From RGIG3528 sp045598045 (GTDB lineage Bacteria > Bacillota > Clostridia > Lachnospirales > Lachnospiraceae), in contig JAZLLG010000031.1 in NCBI GenBank assembly GCA_045598045.1, forward strand, positions 1-5,303: a stretch of DNA of 5,303 bases, written 5' to 3'. The position numbers and the translations under genes are program-made. How positions within the stretch are numbered: the stretch's first letter is position 1; each line of letters begins with the position of its first letter. Positions 1 to 5,271 of this stretch are shown here, one piece after another. The notes beneath the pieces are model-generated. The model made no database searches, was not told the DNA's origin, and saw only the letters and a list, made by a program, of their open reading frames with translations.

Positions 1-109
1 CCTTCAGATTCGAGGTCGCCCTCGACACCCTTGCCTTCGGCTATATCCTTCCCACTACCGGGCGGAATCGGGACTTTAACCCGTTAGAAACGTGCGCCGC
101 TAGGCGCAC
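1..109 (-). mobile_element. Group II intron (class IIC-like), 5' end, partial
   Basis: Read on the minus strand, the sequence starts at 109 with GTGCGCC, a GUGYG-type group II intron 5' end. This first forms a 7-bp hairpin (GTGCGCC-TAGC-GGCGCAC). An ACGGG...AGTCCCG hairpin follows, then CAAGGGTGTC, then a CGAGG-GCGA-CCTCG stem with a GNRA-type loop, and AATCTGAAGG at the window edge. From memory this order matches domain I of the class IIC intron of Oceanobacillus iheyensis (GGGUGAGAGUCCCG, CAAGGGUGUC, AAUCUGAAGGAAGC). Class IIC introns typically insert just after intrinsic terminators, and one lies at 114-153. The rest of the ribozyme and any reverse transcriptase/maturase gene would lie left of position 1, so whether the intron is complete cannot be seen. 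The exact junction (109/110) is uncertain by about a base. Confidence 0.85.
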
Positions 110-112
110 CAT

Positions 113-153
113 AAAAAAACACGTCCCACCTTTTAAGGTGAGGCGTGTTTTTT
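113..153 (-). terminator. Intrinsic terminator of the DUF6935-like gene
   Basis: A stem joins 114-130 to 137-153 around a 6-nt loop. It has A/T-rich outer pairs and a GC core (ACACG...GGTG on the minus strand), with one wobble and one mismatch. On the minus strand it ends in a run of seven T's and begins 8 nt after the stop codon at 162. The A-run on the opposite side means it could also work rightward. It is the apparent insertion target of the group II intron. Confidence 0.85.
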
Positions 154-161
154 ACATTTAA

Positions 162-812
162 TTAAGCCCATGCATCCTGTTCTACGGGGATTCTGACACC
201 TACGAAAAGTCCCGAGAACTCCCAAAGGAACCATTCTCCTGTAGACGGTTTTGTACGGAGAACAACGTAACGCTCGGAATCAGCTCCGCCGGAGCGAACC
301 GCAAGCTTCATATAGCCTTCGTCAAGATTGTCTTTGCTGTGTGCATGCTCTTCAACCTCAATTGTATAAGGCTTTTCGGGAGTGTAATTGTTCTTCGGAA
401 GAGCGCCCTTAAAATAAGATCGTGCAATGTAGTTGCTGCCTTCGTCAAATCTGTCATGAATGAACTGCTTGTCTCTGGGACATACGTCAGCGGGACCATT
501 AAGGAACTCAAGCATTTCCATACCTGCTTCTCTGTTGTCAGCAAGCACATTGATGGCAAGAACCGTAAGAGCTACAACACCAAAAGGATCCTTCATGTCT
601 GCTTCTTTAAGCACCTTAAGTTCACCTACATTTGCGGGAATCACATTATATGTAAATGTTTTTTTCTTGTCGGTAAATGCCTTTGTAACAGCCTTTGCAG
701 CCCCCTGCTCGATTCCTTTTTTAGCGCTGTTTACAGTGTGCTTAACGCTTCCTTTAATACTGCTTTCCAAGCTGGTCTTTGCAGAATTGAGAATTGAATC
801 AAATAAACCCAT
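162..812 (-). CDS. DUF6935-like protein of unknown function
   Basis: A 216-aa protein. The start at 812 (MGLFDS) is chosen because GGAGG lies 5 nt upstream. A longer reading to 869 would run through this ribosome binding site, which would then encode KEEK. Residues 1-50 are an Ala/Ser/Lys-rich, probably helical, amphipathic N-terminus. From about residue 75 comes a compact domain with DPFGVVALTVLA, then EMLEFLNGP, KQFIHDRF, SYFKGALPKNNYTP, a RSGGADSERYVVLR strand region and WFLWEF. This pattern (hydrophobic helix, LNGP, SYF.GA.P.NNYTP, SGGADS) matches my recollection of the DUF6935 family in Clostridia, whose function is unknown. There is no signal peptide. It is a single-gene unit with its own terminator and a weak candidate promoter upstream, and no catalytic motif is visible. 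Confidence 0.85.
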   Translation of the reverse strand: MGLFDSILNSAKTSLESSIKGSVKHTVNSAKKGIEQGAAKAVTKAFTDKKKTFTYNVIPANVGELKVLKEADMKDPFGVVALTVLAINVLADNREAGMEMLEFLNGPADVCPRDKQFIHDRFDEGSNYIARSYFKGALPKNNYTPEKPYTIEVEEHAHSKDNLDEGYMKLAVRSGGADSERYVVLRTKPSTGEWFLWEFSGLFVGVRIPVEQDAWA

Positions 813-864
813 TTTTTCCTCCTTATATATGTCTTCCGACATTGTAATACATCTTGTGTAATAT

Positions 865-891
865 ATCATAAATCGCTTAAAATAAAAACAA
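865..891 (-). promoter_or_regulatory. Candidate promoter for the DUF6935-like gene
   Basis: On the minus strand a TTGTTT (891-886) and a TATGAT (870-865) are 15 nt apart, slightly short of the usual 17, in an AT-rich stretch about 50 nt upstream of the start codon at 812. The match is modest. An overlapping TATATT could serve as the -10 box instead. Confidence 0.3.
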
Positions 892-934
892 TTTTTCTAT
901 AAAGAATAGCATAATATCGGAATTCGGCCGCTGC

Positions 935-1354
935 TTATCTTTCCCTGCTTGCATATTTCGAAATGATTGATTCAAGGCTCTTGAGCTTTTTGCGATAACG
1001 TCCCGGATAAATTTGTGAAGAAAACGAAACGCTTTCTTTATCAAATTCAAAGCTGTAGCTTTTGCTTTCACCATCGGGAACAAACATATGGGTAAATTTT
1101 TTTCTGTTCCAGAAATTCATCCTATACTTTCTGACAGCCGCTCCAAGCTCATCCAACACAGCCGCATCAATAAAGTATTCTTCTTTTTCAGGTTTCTGAT
1201 TAAAACTTTCGGCTTTTTCGAAGCTTATCAGAGCCTTATCGACCTGTCGTCTGACCGTCAATCGGTAAAAACCGCCTCTCATTCCGCCACCGGTGCTATG
1301 TACATATGAGTTGAGACGCTGTCCGTGAATACCTACGTAATGACCTATTTTCAT
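935..1354 (-). CDS. Conserved-looking hypothetical protein, 139 aa
   Basis: I cannot assign a named family. The start at 1354 is supported by AGGAG 8 nt upstream. The protein opens with MKIGHYVGIHGQRLNSY. Next come a glycine-rich STGGGMRGG (about residues 21-28), a strand region FYRLTVRR, and a charged linker rich in Lys/Glu. A helix (AAVLDELGAAVRKYRMNFWNRKKF) follows, and the protein ends with SYSFEFDKESVSFSSQIYPGRYRKKL. The GGGMxGG stretch followed by strands, and the 'FWN.KKF...SFSSQIYP' ending, resemble small uncharacterised Clostridia proteins I recall, but this is only an impression. There is no signal peptide or membrane segment. It lies 24 nt downstream of the GNAT gene on the same strand and is probably co-transcribed with it. 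No clear terminator is visible after its stop codon. Confidence 0.8.
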   Translation of the reverse strand: MKIGHYVGIHGQRLNSYVHSTGGGMRGGFYRLTVRRQVDKALISFEKAESFNQKPEKEEYFIDAAVLDELGAAVRKYRMNFWNRKKFTHMFVPDGESKSYSFEFDKESVSFSSQIYPGRYRKKLKSLESIISKYASRER

Positions 1355-1378
1355 AATGTTTTCTCCTGTTTTACTAAG

Positions 1379-1810
1379 TTACTCCAATCTCTTACTCAAA
1401 AACATTTCCATGGGCTGTTCATATCCCGGAATGTCAATGGTAAAGCCGCCGCAGTCCTTGTAACCAAGTTTTCGGTAAAAGTGCTGTGCCTCTTCGTCTA
1501 CCTGAGTTGACACAAGGACCATTCCAAAATCAAGCTTTTTCATGTCGTTTTCCCAATATTCCATCAATGCCCGTCCATAGCCCTGCTTCTGACATGGCCA
1601 ATCTATAAAGAGCATAGTGCAAAACGGGGTGTTGTCCCAGAAAAGATTATATCTGAGCAAGCCTTTGGGTTCATTATCAACAAACAATACATACCCTTGC
1701 TTATCACGTACTTTTTTATCAAATTCATTCTCCGGTAAATGCTTGTCCAATGAATACCAGAAGTCTCTGTCTTTTTCCGTAACATATTTAATTTCAACCA
1801 TATTTTTCAT
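1379..1810 (-). CDS. GNAT-family N-acetyltransferase
   Basis: A 143-aa protein of normal length for a single-domain GNAT enzyme, which transfers acetyl from acetyl-CoA to an amine. The acetyl-CoA-binding motif A is clear: the strand CTMLFIDW, then QKQGYG (residues 74-79, matching Q/RxxGxG/A) and the helix RALMEYWENDMKK. Motif B appears as VDEEAQHFYRKLGYKDCGGF (about residues 104-123), including the usual FYxKLGY. The substrate cannot be read from sequence. The C-terminal IPGYEQPMEMFL is typical of a subgroup common in gut Firmicutes. The start is ambiguous. ATG at 1810 has GGA 5 nt upstream, while ATG at 1801 (MVEIKYV) has AGG 11 nt upstream, so the protein is 143 or 140 aa. A reading further upstream to 1873 lacks support. 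It is the first gene of a two-gene unit. Confidence 0.93.
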   Translation of the reverse strand: MKNMVEIKYVTEKDRDFWYSLDKHLPENEFDKKVRDKQGYVLFVDNEPKGLLRYNLFWDNTPFCTMLFIDWPCQKQGYGRALMEYWENDMKKLDFGMVLVSTQVDEEAQHFYRKLGYKDCGGFTIDIPGYEQPMEMFLSKRLE

Positions 1811-1883
1811 AACCTTCCAACGCCTGGATTTCAACAGGCTTTCCGCACATTGTAAATAATTCAAAACCCGCAACCGCTTTTAT

Positions 1884-1892
1884 ATTATATCA
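1884..1892 (-). promoter_or_regulatory. Extended -10 promoter for the GNAT unit
   Basis: On the minus strand the sequence TGATATAAT carries a perfect TATAAT box with a TGn extension. It sits in an AT-rich tract about 75 nt upstream of the GNAT start. No good -35 box is found at 17 nt, which is common for extended -10 promoters. Confidence 0.5.
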
Positions 1893-1948
1893 TATTATTT
1901 TCATTATTTCTGTAAGGAGCGTACAGCTTGTAGTAAATAATTAAGTTG

Positions 1949-1994
1949 AAAGCAAGATAACCCGCAGTCTTCTGACAGCGGGTTATCTTGCTTA
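1949..1994 (-). terminator. Strong hairpin terminator of the four-gene operon
   Basis: Perfect 17-bp arms (1949-1965 and 1978-1994; core AAGATAACCCGC / GCGGGTTATCTT) surround a 12-nt loop. It starts 12 nt beyond the stop codon at 2006. The minus-strand tail is only moderately T-rich (TTTCAACTTAATTATT), so it may end transcription less sharply than its stem suggests. No gene approaches from the left on the plus strand. Confidence 0.75.
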
Positions 1995-2005
1995 TTTATA
2001 TATGA

Positions 2006-2911
2006 TTAACGTGTACCTTGAAAACGGAAGCGGCCTGTAAGTTTGTCATTAATGATTTTTATGATGGCAGCCACGACAATGATAACCGCTATTGATGCTA
2101 TGTTTGTCACAATCCTGCTTTTTGTTACGGGAAAGAACAAATTAACAAGCACGGTGCCGAGTACCATCTGAGAAAAGTACAACTCCAACGTAATGCTTCC
2201 GAAGCGTTCAACAATATGGGAACGAAGTTTGGATGCAAAACGGTCCACAAGCAGTACTGTACCAAGCATAATGGGAATTCCCATAAGGTAAAACATTCCT
2301 CGGAACGGAGTGTTTATTTTATTGATATATCCGAATTTGTACACGAGAATAAGGCCGATAACAATCAATGCTGTGCCAAGAATAAGCGCTTTGCTTTTGG
2401 AAAGCTTTCCCCAAAAGCCGACGGCGTAGGCACCTAGGATCATAGCCGGTATCCGGAAAAGAAAGATTCCCAAATCCGACGATGGGCTGATTACGCCCAA
2501 AATAACATACACCAGACATCCCCATCCGATCAGTAGCAATAAAAGTGAGAAAAGAGGACGTTTTCTGCACACCCGGTACAGAGGTGGCAGCAATATGTAC
2601 ATGATCATTATTGATGGAATGAACCATAGAAACTGTCCGGTTATCAAGGCTATGAAGAACAGTGGCAACAGTTTAACGGCTCTGTTCAAGAGGAAACCAC
2701 GATAGTCCTTCACCGGCCGTGATACAAGTGAGTAGGCGGAAATGAAAAAGAACACATCCACGCCCGAATATGTCGCTGCGAGCAGGAACCTCTCTGCGGA
2801 GCCCAAAAATGTTCCAAAGCGGAATACGGGAATCCAACAGTGATATAAAAGTATCTGCAAGGCAGCTACGGAAGCGATGGCTTTTTTAGAGTAACCCGTC
2901 ATAACGTTCAT
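2006..2911 (-). CDS. Membrane acyltransferase, acyltransferase-3 (OafA/WecH-like) family
   Basis: A polytopic membrane protein of about 301 aa, somewhat shorter than the usual 330-380 aa. Family features are an N-terminal membrane segment with a conserved histidine (H24 in LLYHCW), then YSGVDVFFFISAY (the GV..FF.iSG motif with Ala for Gly), YRGFLLNRAVKLLP (the R..R..P region with Lys in the second position), and LWFIPSIMIMYILLPPL. Six or so further hydrophobic helices follow. Such enzymes move acyl groups onto cell-surface sugars or other extracytoplasmic acceptors, but the acceptor here cannot be told. The start is uncertain: GTG 2920, ATG 2911 (GAG 8 nt upstream) and ATG 2902 are all in frame. 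I choose 2911. It overlaps the lipoprotein gene by 26 nt, which suggests translational coupling. It is the last gene of the operon. Confidence 0.85.
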   Translation of the reverse strand: MNVMTGYSKKAIASVAALQILLYHCWIPVFRFGTFLGSAERFLLAATYSGVDVFFFISAYSLVSRPVKDYRGFLLNRAVKLLPLFFIALITGQFLWFIPSIMIMYILLPPLYRVCRKRPLFSLLLLLIGWGCLVYVILGVISPSSDLGIFLFRIPAMILGAYAVGFWGKLSKSKALILGTALIVIGLILVYKFGYINKINTPFRGMFYLMGIPIMLGTVLLVDRFASKLRSHIVERFGSITLELYFSQMVLGTVLVNLFFPVTKSRIVTNIASIAVIIVVAAIIKIINDKLTGRFRFQGTR

Positions 2912-3422
2912 TACCGGCACTCAGCACATTGGAAGCCATGCCATCCAGTTCATTTGCCATTTTTTTGAAATTATCCGCGATAGCGTCTGCAATATCTTCA
3001 TAGGACATAATAAGTACAACATAATGATTTGTGTATGCTACACGCACTGCTTCGGATCCGACACACAGCCACTTATTCGGATCTGCATTTTTGATAACCT
3101 GCTGAGCAAGATCAGCTCCGTTTCCATTTGACGCATGAATCACAACCACGGAATGCGGCGTGATGTTTACAAGAGCATCCGACGCAACAGCAGAAAGAGT
3201 TTCTTCGTAAGGTATAAAGGCGTAATACTCAAAGGTTTCCGCATCAAGCGGAATGGTTTCATACGGTGGAACGTCAACGTCCTTATAAAGCTTTTCCACT
3301 ATTTCATCAAGCGAAAACTTTTCGGCATTGTTTTCTGTGTTTTTCTTCGCGCACCCGGTACTAAGCACAAAAAACGGGATCAATATCAGGCACAGCAGAA
3401 TGAATTTCCTTAATTTTCTCAT
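2886..3422 (-). CDS. DUF4358-type lipoprotein
   Basis: A 178-aa predicted lipoprotein. It has a positively charged start (MRKLRK), a hydrophobic segment (residues 7-20) and a lipobox LSTGC with the lipidated cysteine at residue 24. This is the usual layout for an exported protein anchored on the outer face of the membrane. The mature part has an N-terminal helix (SLDEIVEKLYKDV), then a strand-rich core ending in SVVVIHASNGNGADLAQQVI...VAYTNHYVVLIMS (about residues 91-140). This order, with a late hydrophobic strand after a helix, matches DUF4358 as I recall it, a family of unknown function common in Clostridia. Start 3422 has AGGAGG 6 nt upstream. It lies 21 nt after the pterin-synthase-like gene and overlaps the acyltransferase gene, so the two may act together at the membrane (inference). 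Confidence 0.87.
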   Translation of the reverse strand: MRKLRKFILLCLILIPFFVLSTGCAKKNTENNAEKFSLDEIVEKLYKDVDVPPYETIPLDAETFEYYAFIPYEETLSAVASDALVNITPHSVVVIHASNGNGADLAQQVIKNADPNKWLCVGSEAVRVAYTNHYVVLIMSYEDIADAIADNFKKMANELDGMASNVLSAGNERYDGLL

Positions 3423-3443
3423 TTGGCTCCTCCTGTCAAAACA

Positions 3444-4040
3444 TCATTTCTCACATATTTGAGAAGCGCATTTGGGAGCTTTCTGGTATCCGCACTTAGG
3501 GCAGACACCGTTTTCGTTCAGTGCAACACCGCAGAGGGGGCATCGTTCGATGCTGCCGGTGATTTCGAATTCCTGGCTGGCTACATTTGCACCGCTGGTG
3601 AATGTTATTTTAGCGATATTCAGTTTGTCCTTCAGCAGGTCATATACGATTTTAATCATGCCTTCCACGGTCATGGACTCTTTAGTCACAACCAGACGGC
3701 AGTTCGGATAAGCCGTAGCAAGCTTTGTATTAAAAGCGGGACCTTTCATGCAGTTCTGAGGTGCTCCGTTCCGGATTCCCTGACCATCATAAACTTGCAA
3801 TATAGCAGGCAGCAGCGGATCGTCTTCTCTAAGAATCAGAGCGTGATCAAAGTTTTTCAAGATGCTCCATGCGGTTTTCTTTATCTCATTGCATGGAAAC
3901 ACCATGTTCACGCCGGGATTGATGGAATCCTCCACCTCCAAAGTAAGTACTCCTGTGTGTCCGTGTAAATACTGTGCCTCCCCGCGAAATCCCAAAAAGC
4001 GGTGGGCATATTGTAAACTGAATGTGGTTATACTTCTCAT
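3444..4040 (-). CDS. 6-pyruvoyl-tetrahydropterin synthase/QueD-like protein with C-terminal zinc ribbon
   Basis: A 198-aa protein, longer than the usual QueD of about 120 aa. The start at 4040 is set by AAGGAG 10 nt upstream, inside the end of the preceding gene; a start at 4067 would lie within that gene. The zinc-binding histidines of the family are present: H13 (YAHRF), and H26 and H28 (LHGH). The catalytic Asp-His pair is seen as NFDHALIL (D65, H66), and a TVEGM segment (E126) corresponds to the family PTxE motif. QueD has its nucleophilic Cys four residues before the first His of HGH; here that residue is Ala22, with Glu21 next to it. Some family members (PTPS-III) use Glu instead of Cys. 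The tail has CPLC (167-170) and CPKC (180-183), a rubredoxin-like zinc ribbon. The reaction is unknown: a pterin enzyme, a PTPS-III-type enzyme or an inactive relative. Confidence 0.88.
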   Translation of the reverse strand: MRSITTFSLQYAHRFLGFRGEAQYLHGHTGVLTLEVEDSINPGVNMVFPCNEIKKTAWSILKNFDHALILREDDPLLPAILQVYDGQGIRNGAPQNCMKGPAFNTKLATAYPNCRLVVTKESMTVEGMIKIVYDLLKDKLNIAKITFTSGANVASQEFEITGSIERCPLCGVALNENGVCPKCGYQKAPKCASQICEK

Positions 4041-4041
4041 G

Positions 4042-4461
4042 TTATTTGCACTCCTTGCATTTTTCAAAATCGGACGTGCTTTCCTGTTCAGAGCGCCATA
4101 AACCGTGAAGATTGCAGTAGGCGTAAACTGCCTCAGCTTTGTCTCCCGAAGCGAGGGTAAAACAAGCCTCGGGGCGGTCGCCGGGCTTCAATTCACGTAT
4201 CTGGAAGCCGTGAGTTGTGCGAAGTCCGATCCATGTGATGCAATGGCTGTCCGTCATGGGATGAGGGATGCTGCCAACCTGTACCATTACCGAATTACCG
4301 TCCTTTTTGAAGATGGGAACATGCTTTTCAGCCACGCCGTCGGTAACGTTCGGTACAAGTTCCTGCATGGACTGACCGCAACAAATGGTAGGTACTCCGA
4401 TGTCAGAAAACACTGCGATAACTTTTCCGCAGATGTTACAATGATAAAAATGTAAATTCAT
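4042..4461 (-). CDS. dfx: Desulfoferrodoxin-type superoxide reductase
   Basis: A 139-aa protein that reduces superoxide to hydrogen peroxide in the cytoplasm, using electrons typically from rubredoxin. The N-terminal desulforedoxin domain binds an iron with C8, C11, C27 and C28 (CNIC...CC). The superoxide reductase domain has EKHVP (E45, K46, H47), HPMTDSH (H67, H73) and YCNLHGLW (C116, H119). These are all the ligands of the Fe(His)4Cys centre plus the catalytic Glu-Lys pair. The desulforedoxin domain makes it the two-iron type. Start 4461 has an excellent AGGAGGT about 7 nt upstream. The family is normally about 125 aa; here there is a C-terminal tail with an extra CKEC (135-138). The sequence coding CKEC also carries the ribosome binding site of the next gene. 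It is the first gene of the operon, which suggests a role in oxidative stress. Confidence 0.96.
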   Translation of the reverse strand: MNLHFYHCNICGKVIAVFSDIGVPTICCGQSMQELVPNVTDGVAEKHVPIFKKDGNSVMVQVGSIPHPMTDSHCITWIGLRTTHGFQIRELKPGDRPEACFTLASGDKAEAVYAYCNLHGLWRSEQESTSDFEKCKECK

Positions 4462-4498
4462 ATTCAGACCTCCTATATCTGATTTGATAGATTTGTTC

Positions 4499-4527
4499 TT
4501 GCCGTAAGGCCGTAACAGTGATATATT
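4499..4527 (+). promoter_or_regulatory. Candidate promoter for the HTH gene
   Basis: TTGCCG (4499-4504) and TATATT (4522-4527) are 17 nt apart. The -35 box is a weak match and the -10 box a good one. The predicted transcript would begin near 4534, giving a leader of about 120 nt. The first arm of the inverted repeat at 4509-4554 lies between the two boxes, so a repressor bound there could block it. No convincing promoter for the divergent superoxide reductase operon could be picked. Confidence 0.35.
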
Positions 4528-4554
4528 ATTTCACCGGAACGGCTCTGTTACGGC
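4509..4554. repeat. 10-bp inverted repeat GCCGTAACAG/CTGTTACGGC
   Basis: Perfect 10-bp arms at 4509-4518 and 4545-4554 are separated by 26 nt, with arm centres 36 nt apart. A partial extra copy GCCGTAA lies just upstream at 4501-4507, and a GTGA...TCAC pair (4518-4521, 4531-4534) is nested inside. Between two divergent genes a terminator is not expected, so this may be a regulatory site (two operator half-sites) or a structured leader of either transcript. Confidence 0.7.
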
Positions 4555-4559
4555 TTTCA

Positions 4560-4582
4560 GCTTATCAGCTTATTTGATAAGC
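4560..4582. repeat. 8-bp inverted repeat GCTTATCA-N7-TGATAAGC
   Basis: Perfect 8-bp arms (4560-4567 and 4575-4582) around a 7-nt spacer form an operator-like palindrome in the divergent intergenic region, about 70 nt upstream of the HTH start codon. It may bind the neighbouring HTH protein or another regulator (inference). It does not follow the Fur/PerR arrangement. Confidence 0.6.
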
Positions 4583-4653
4583 GCAACACACAGTAACGAA
4601 GCACACTAAGGCAGAGGACGATTCACTTATGAGGGAAAAAGGAGATTTAAAAG

Positions 4654-5136
4654 ATGCAAAAACGAAGTGAAGATGATTATCTTCCTCAGATAATGAGTCT
4701 TAATCCGTCGGATTTGATTAACTGGTGCAAGAATCGAAAAACATTTCTTGGCCTTTCAAACCAGCGTCTTGCCGAACAGTCAGGTGTTCCTGTCGGAACA
4801 ATTGACCGCATCATGGCCGGAAAATACACAGAATTCCGTTACAGTTCCATTCAGCCGATTGTGGCTGTTCTTATCGGAATCCGCGAGGACACCCCGAAGC
4901 CGGAAGATGCCGACGAGCAGCAGATTCAGGACTACTACGACACCATCGAAGGCTATAAACTTGTTGTAGAAAACAAAAATCATATGATTGAGGGACTGAA
5001 GTCCGAATGTGAAAAGCTTGCAAGGGAAATCGAATTTCTGAAAACCGAAAACGAGCGTAAACATCAGGCGATTACACGTCAGCAGGATCATGTCAAATGG
5101 CTGGAAGGAATGATTGACGACCTTCGCAAACAATAA
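4654..5136 (+). CDS. XRE-like helix-turn-helix protein with C-terminal coiled coil
   Basis: A 160-aa probable DNA-binding protein. Residues about 20-75 form an XRE/Cro-like helix-turn-helix: LSNQRLAEQSGVPVGTIDRIMAG is the classic helix-turn-helix core, with the recognition helix near 46-54. After an acidic/proline linker (TPKPEDADEQQ), residues about 90-160 are a long, highly charged segment with regular hydrophobic spacing (YDTIEGYKLVVENKN...LKSECEKLAREIEFLKTENERK), which I read as a coiled coil for dimer or higher-order assembly. Start 4654 has AAGGAG 9 nt upstream. It is transcribed away from the superoxide reductase operon, with inverted repeats in the shared upstream region, and could regulate itself or that operon (inference). 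No ligand-binding or enzymatic domain is visible. Confidence 0.88.
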   Translation: MQKRSEDDYLPQIMSLNPSDLINWCKNRKTFLGLSNQRLAEQSGVPVGTIDRIMAGKYTEFRYSSIQPIVAVLIGIREDTPKPEDADEQQIQDYYDTIEGYKLVVENKNHMIEGLKSECEKLAREIEFLKTENERKHQAITRQQDHVKWLEGMIDDLRKQ

Positions 5137-5165
5137 ATAAAAAGCAATGGGCAAAACCATTGCTT
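5131..5165 (-). terminator. Leftward intrinsic terminator
   Basis: Perfect 9-bp arms (5142-5150 AAGCAATGG, 5157-5165 CCATTGCTT) surround a 6-nt loop. Only on the minus strand does a T-rich tail follow (TTTTATTTATT), and it overlaps the end of the HTH gene. It would stop transcripts arriving from the right, so a leftward gene probably lies or once lay beyond the window. Confidence 0.65.
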
Positions 5166-5177
5166 CAGACTGTAGAC

Positions 5178-5216
5178 AAACCCAGCGGATATCGTCGCTG
5201 GGTTTTCTCACTTTTT
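5178..5216 (+). terminator. Rightward intrinsic terminator of the HTH gene
   Basis: 10-bp arms (5178-5187 AAACCCAGCG, 5196-5205 CGCTGGGTTT) enclose an 8-nt loop and are followed by TTTTCTCACTTTTT. It starts about 40 nt after the HTH stop codon. Confidence 0.8.
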
Positions 5217-5230
5217 AGTAACAAAAAGTG
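5209..5230 (+). repeat. Small inverted repeat competing with the next hairpin
   Basis: CACTTTTT (5209-5216) and AAAAAGTG (5223-5230) form an 8-bp stem with a 6-nt loop. The right arm is also the outer part of the left arm of the larger hairpin at 5223-5269, so the two structures cannot form at once. Confidence 0.55.
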
Positions 5231-5271
5231 GCTTAAAGCCTTGATTTTACTGGCTTTAGGCTACTTTTTTT
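5223..5271 (+). terminator. Second rightward terminator-like hairpin
   Basis: An 18-bp stem pairs 5223-5240 with 5252-5269 around an 11-nt loop and is closed by a run of T's (5265-5271). On the plus-strand RNA all 18 positions pair, two of them as G-U wobbles; on the minus strand these become A-C mismatches. This indicates selection for the plus-strand transcript. It lies just before a promoter-like sequence and would shield the next gene from read-through. Confidence 0.65.

Noticed and set aside
60..110. tRNA-like text (GGGACTTTAACCCG) suggesting a minus-strand tRNA
   Set aside because: No cloverleaf or anticodon arm can be drawn. The stretch fits group II intron domain I much better.
460..861. 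Plus-strand open frame of 133 codons opposite the DUF6935-like gene
   Set aside because: It is antisense to a gene with a clear family pattern and ribosome site, and its product has no recognisable features.
3423..3968. Plus-strand open frame of 181 codons opposite the pterin-synthase-like gene
   Set aside because: The minus-strand gene carries conserved metal-binding motifs and a ribosome site. The plus frame is a shadow.
4560..4582. Fur/PerR box
   Set aside because: The arms are in the opposite order (TTATCA...TGATAA) with a 7-nt spacer, unlike the 7-1-7 layout. I kept it only as a palindrome.
4629..4670. Thirteen-codon leader peptide overlapping the HTH start
   Set aside because: Its ribosome site is weak and distant (11 nt), and its sequence is mostly the HTH gene's own ribosome site and start region in another frame.
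4780..5211. Minus-strand open frame of 143 codons opposite the HTH gene
   Set aside because: It lacks a ribosome site and domains, and it crosses two terminators.
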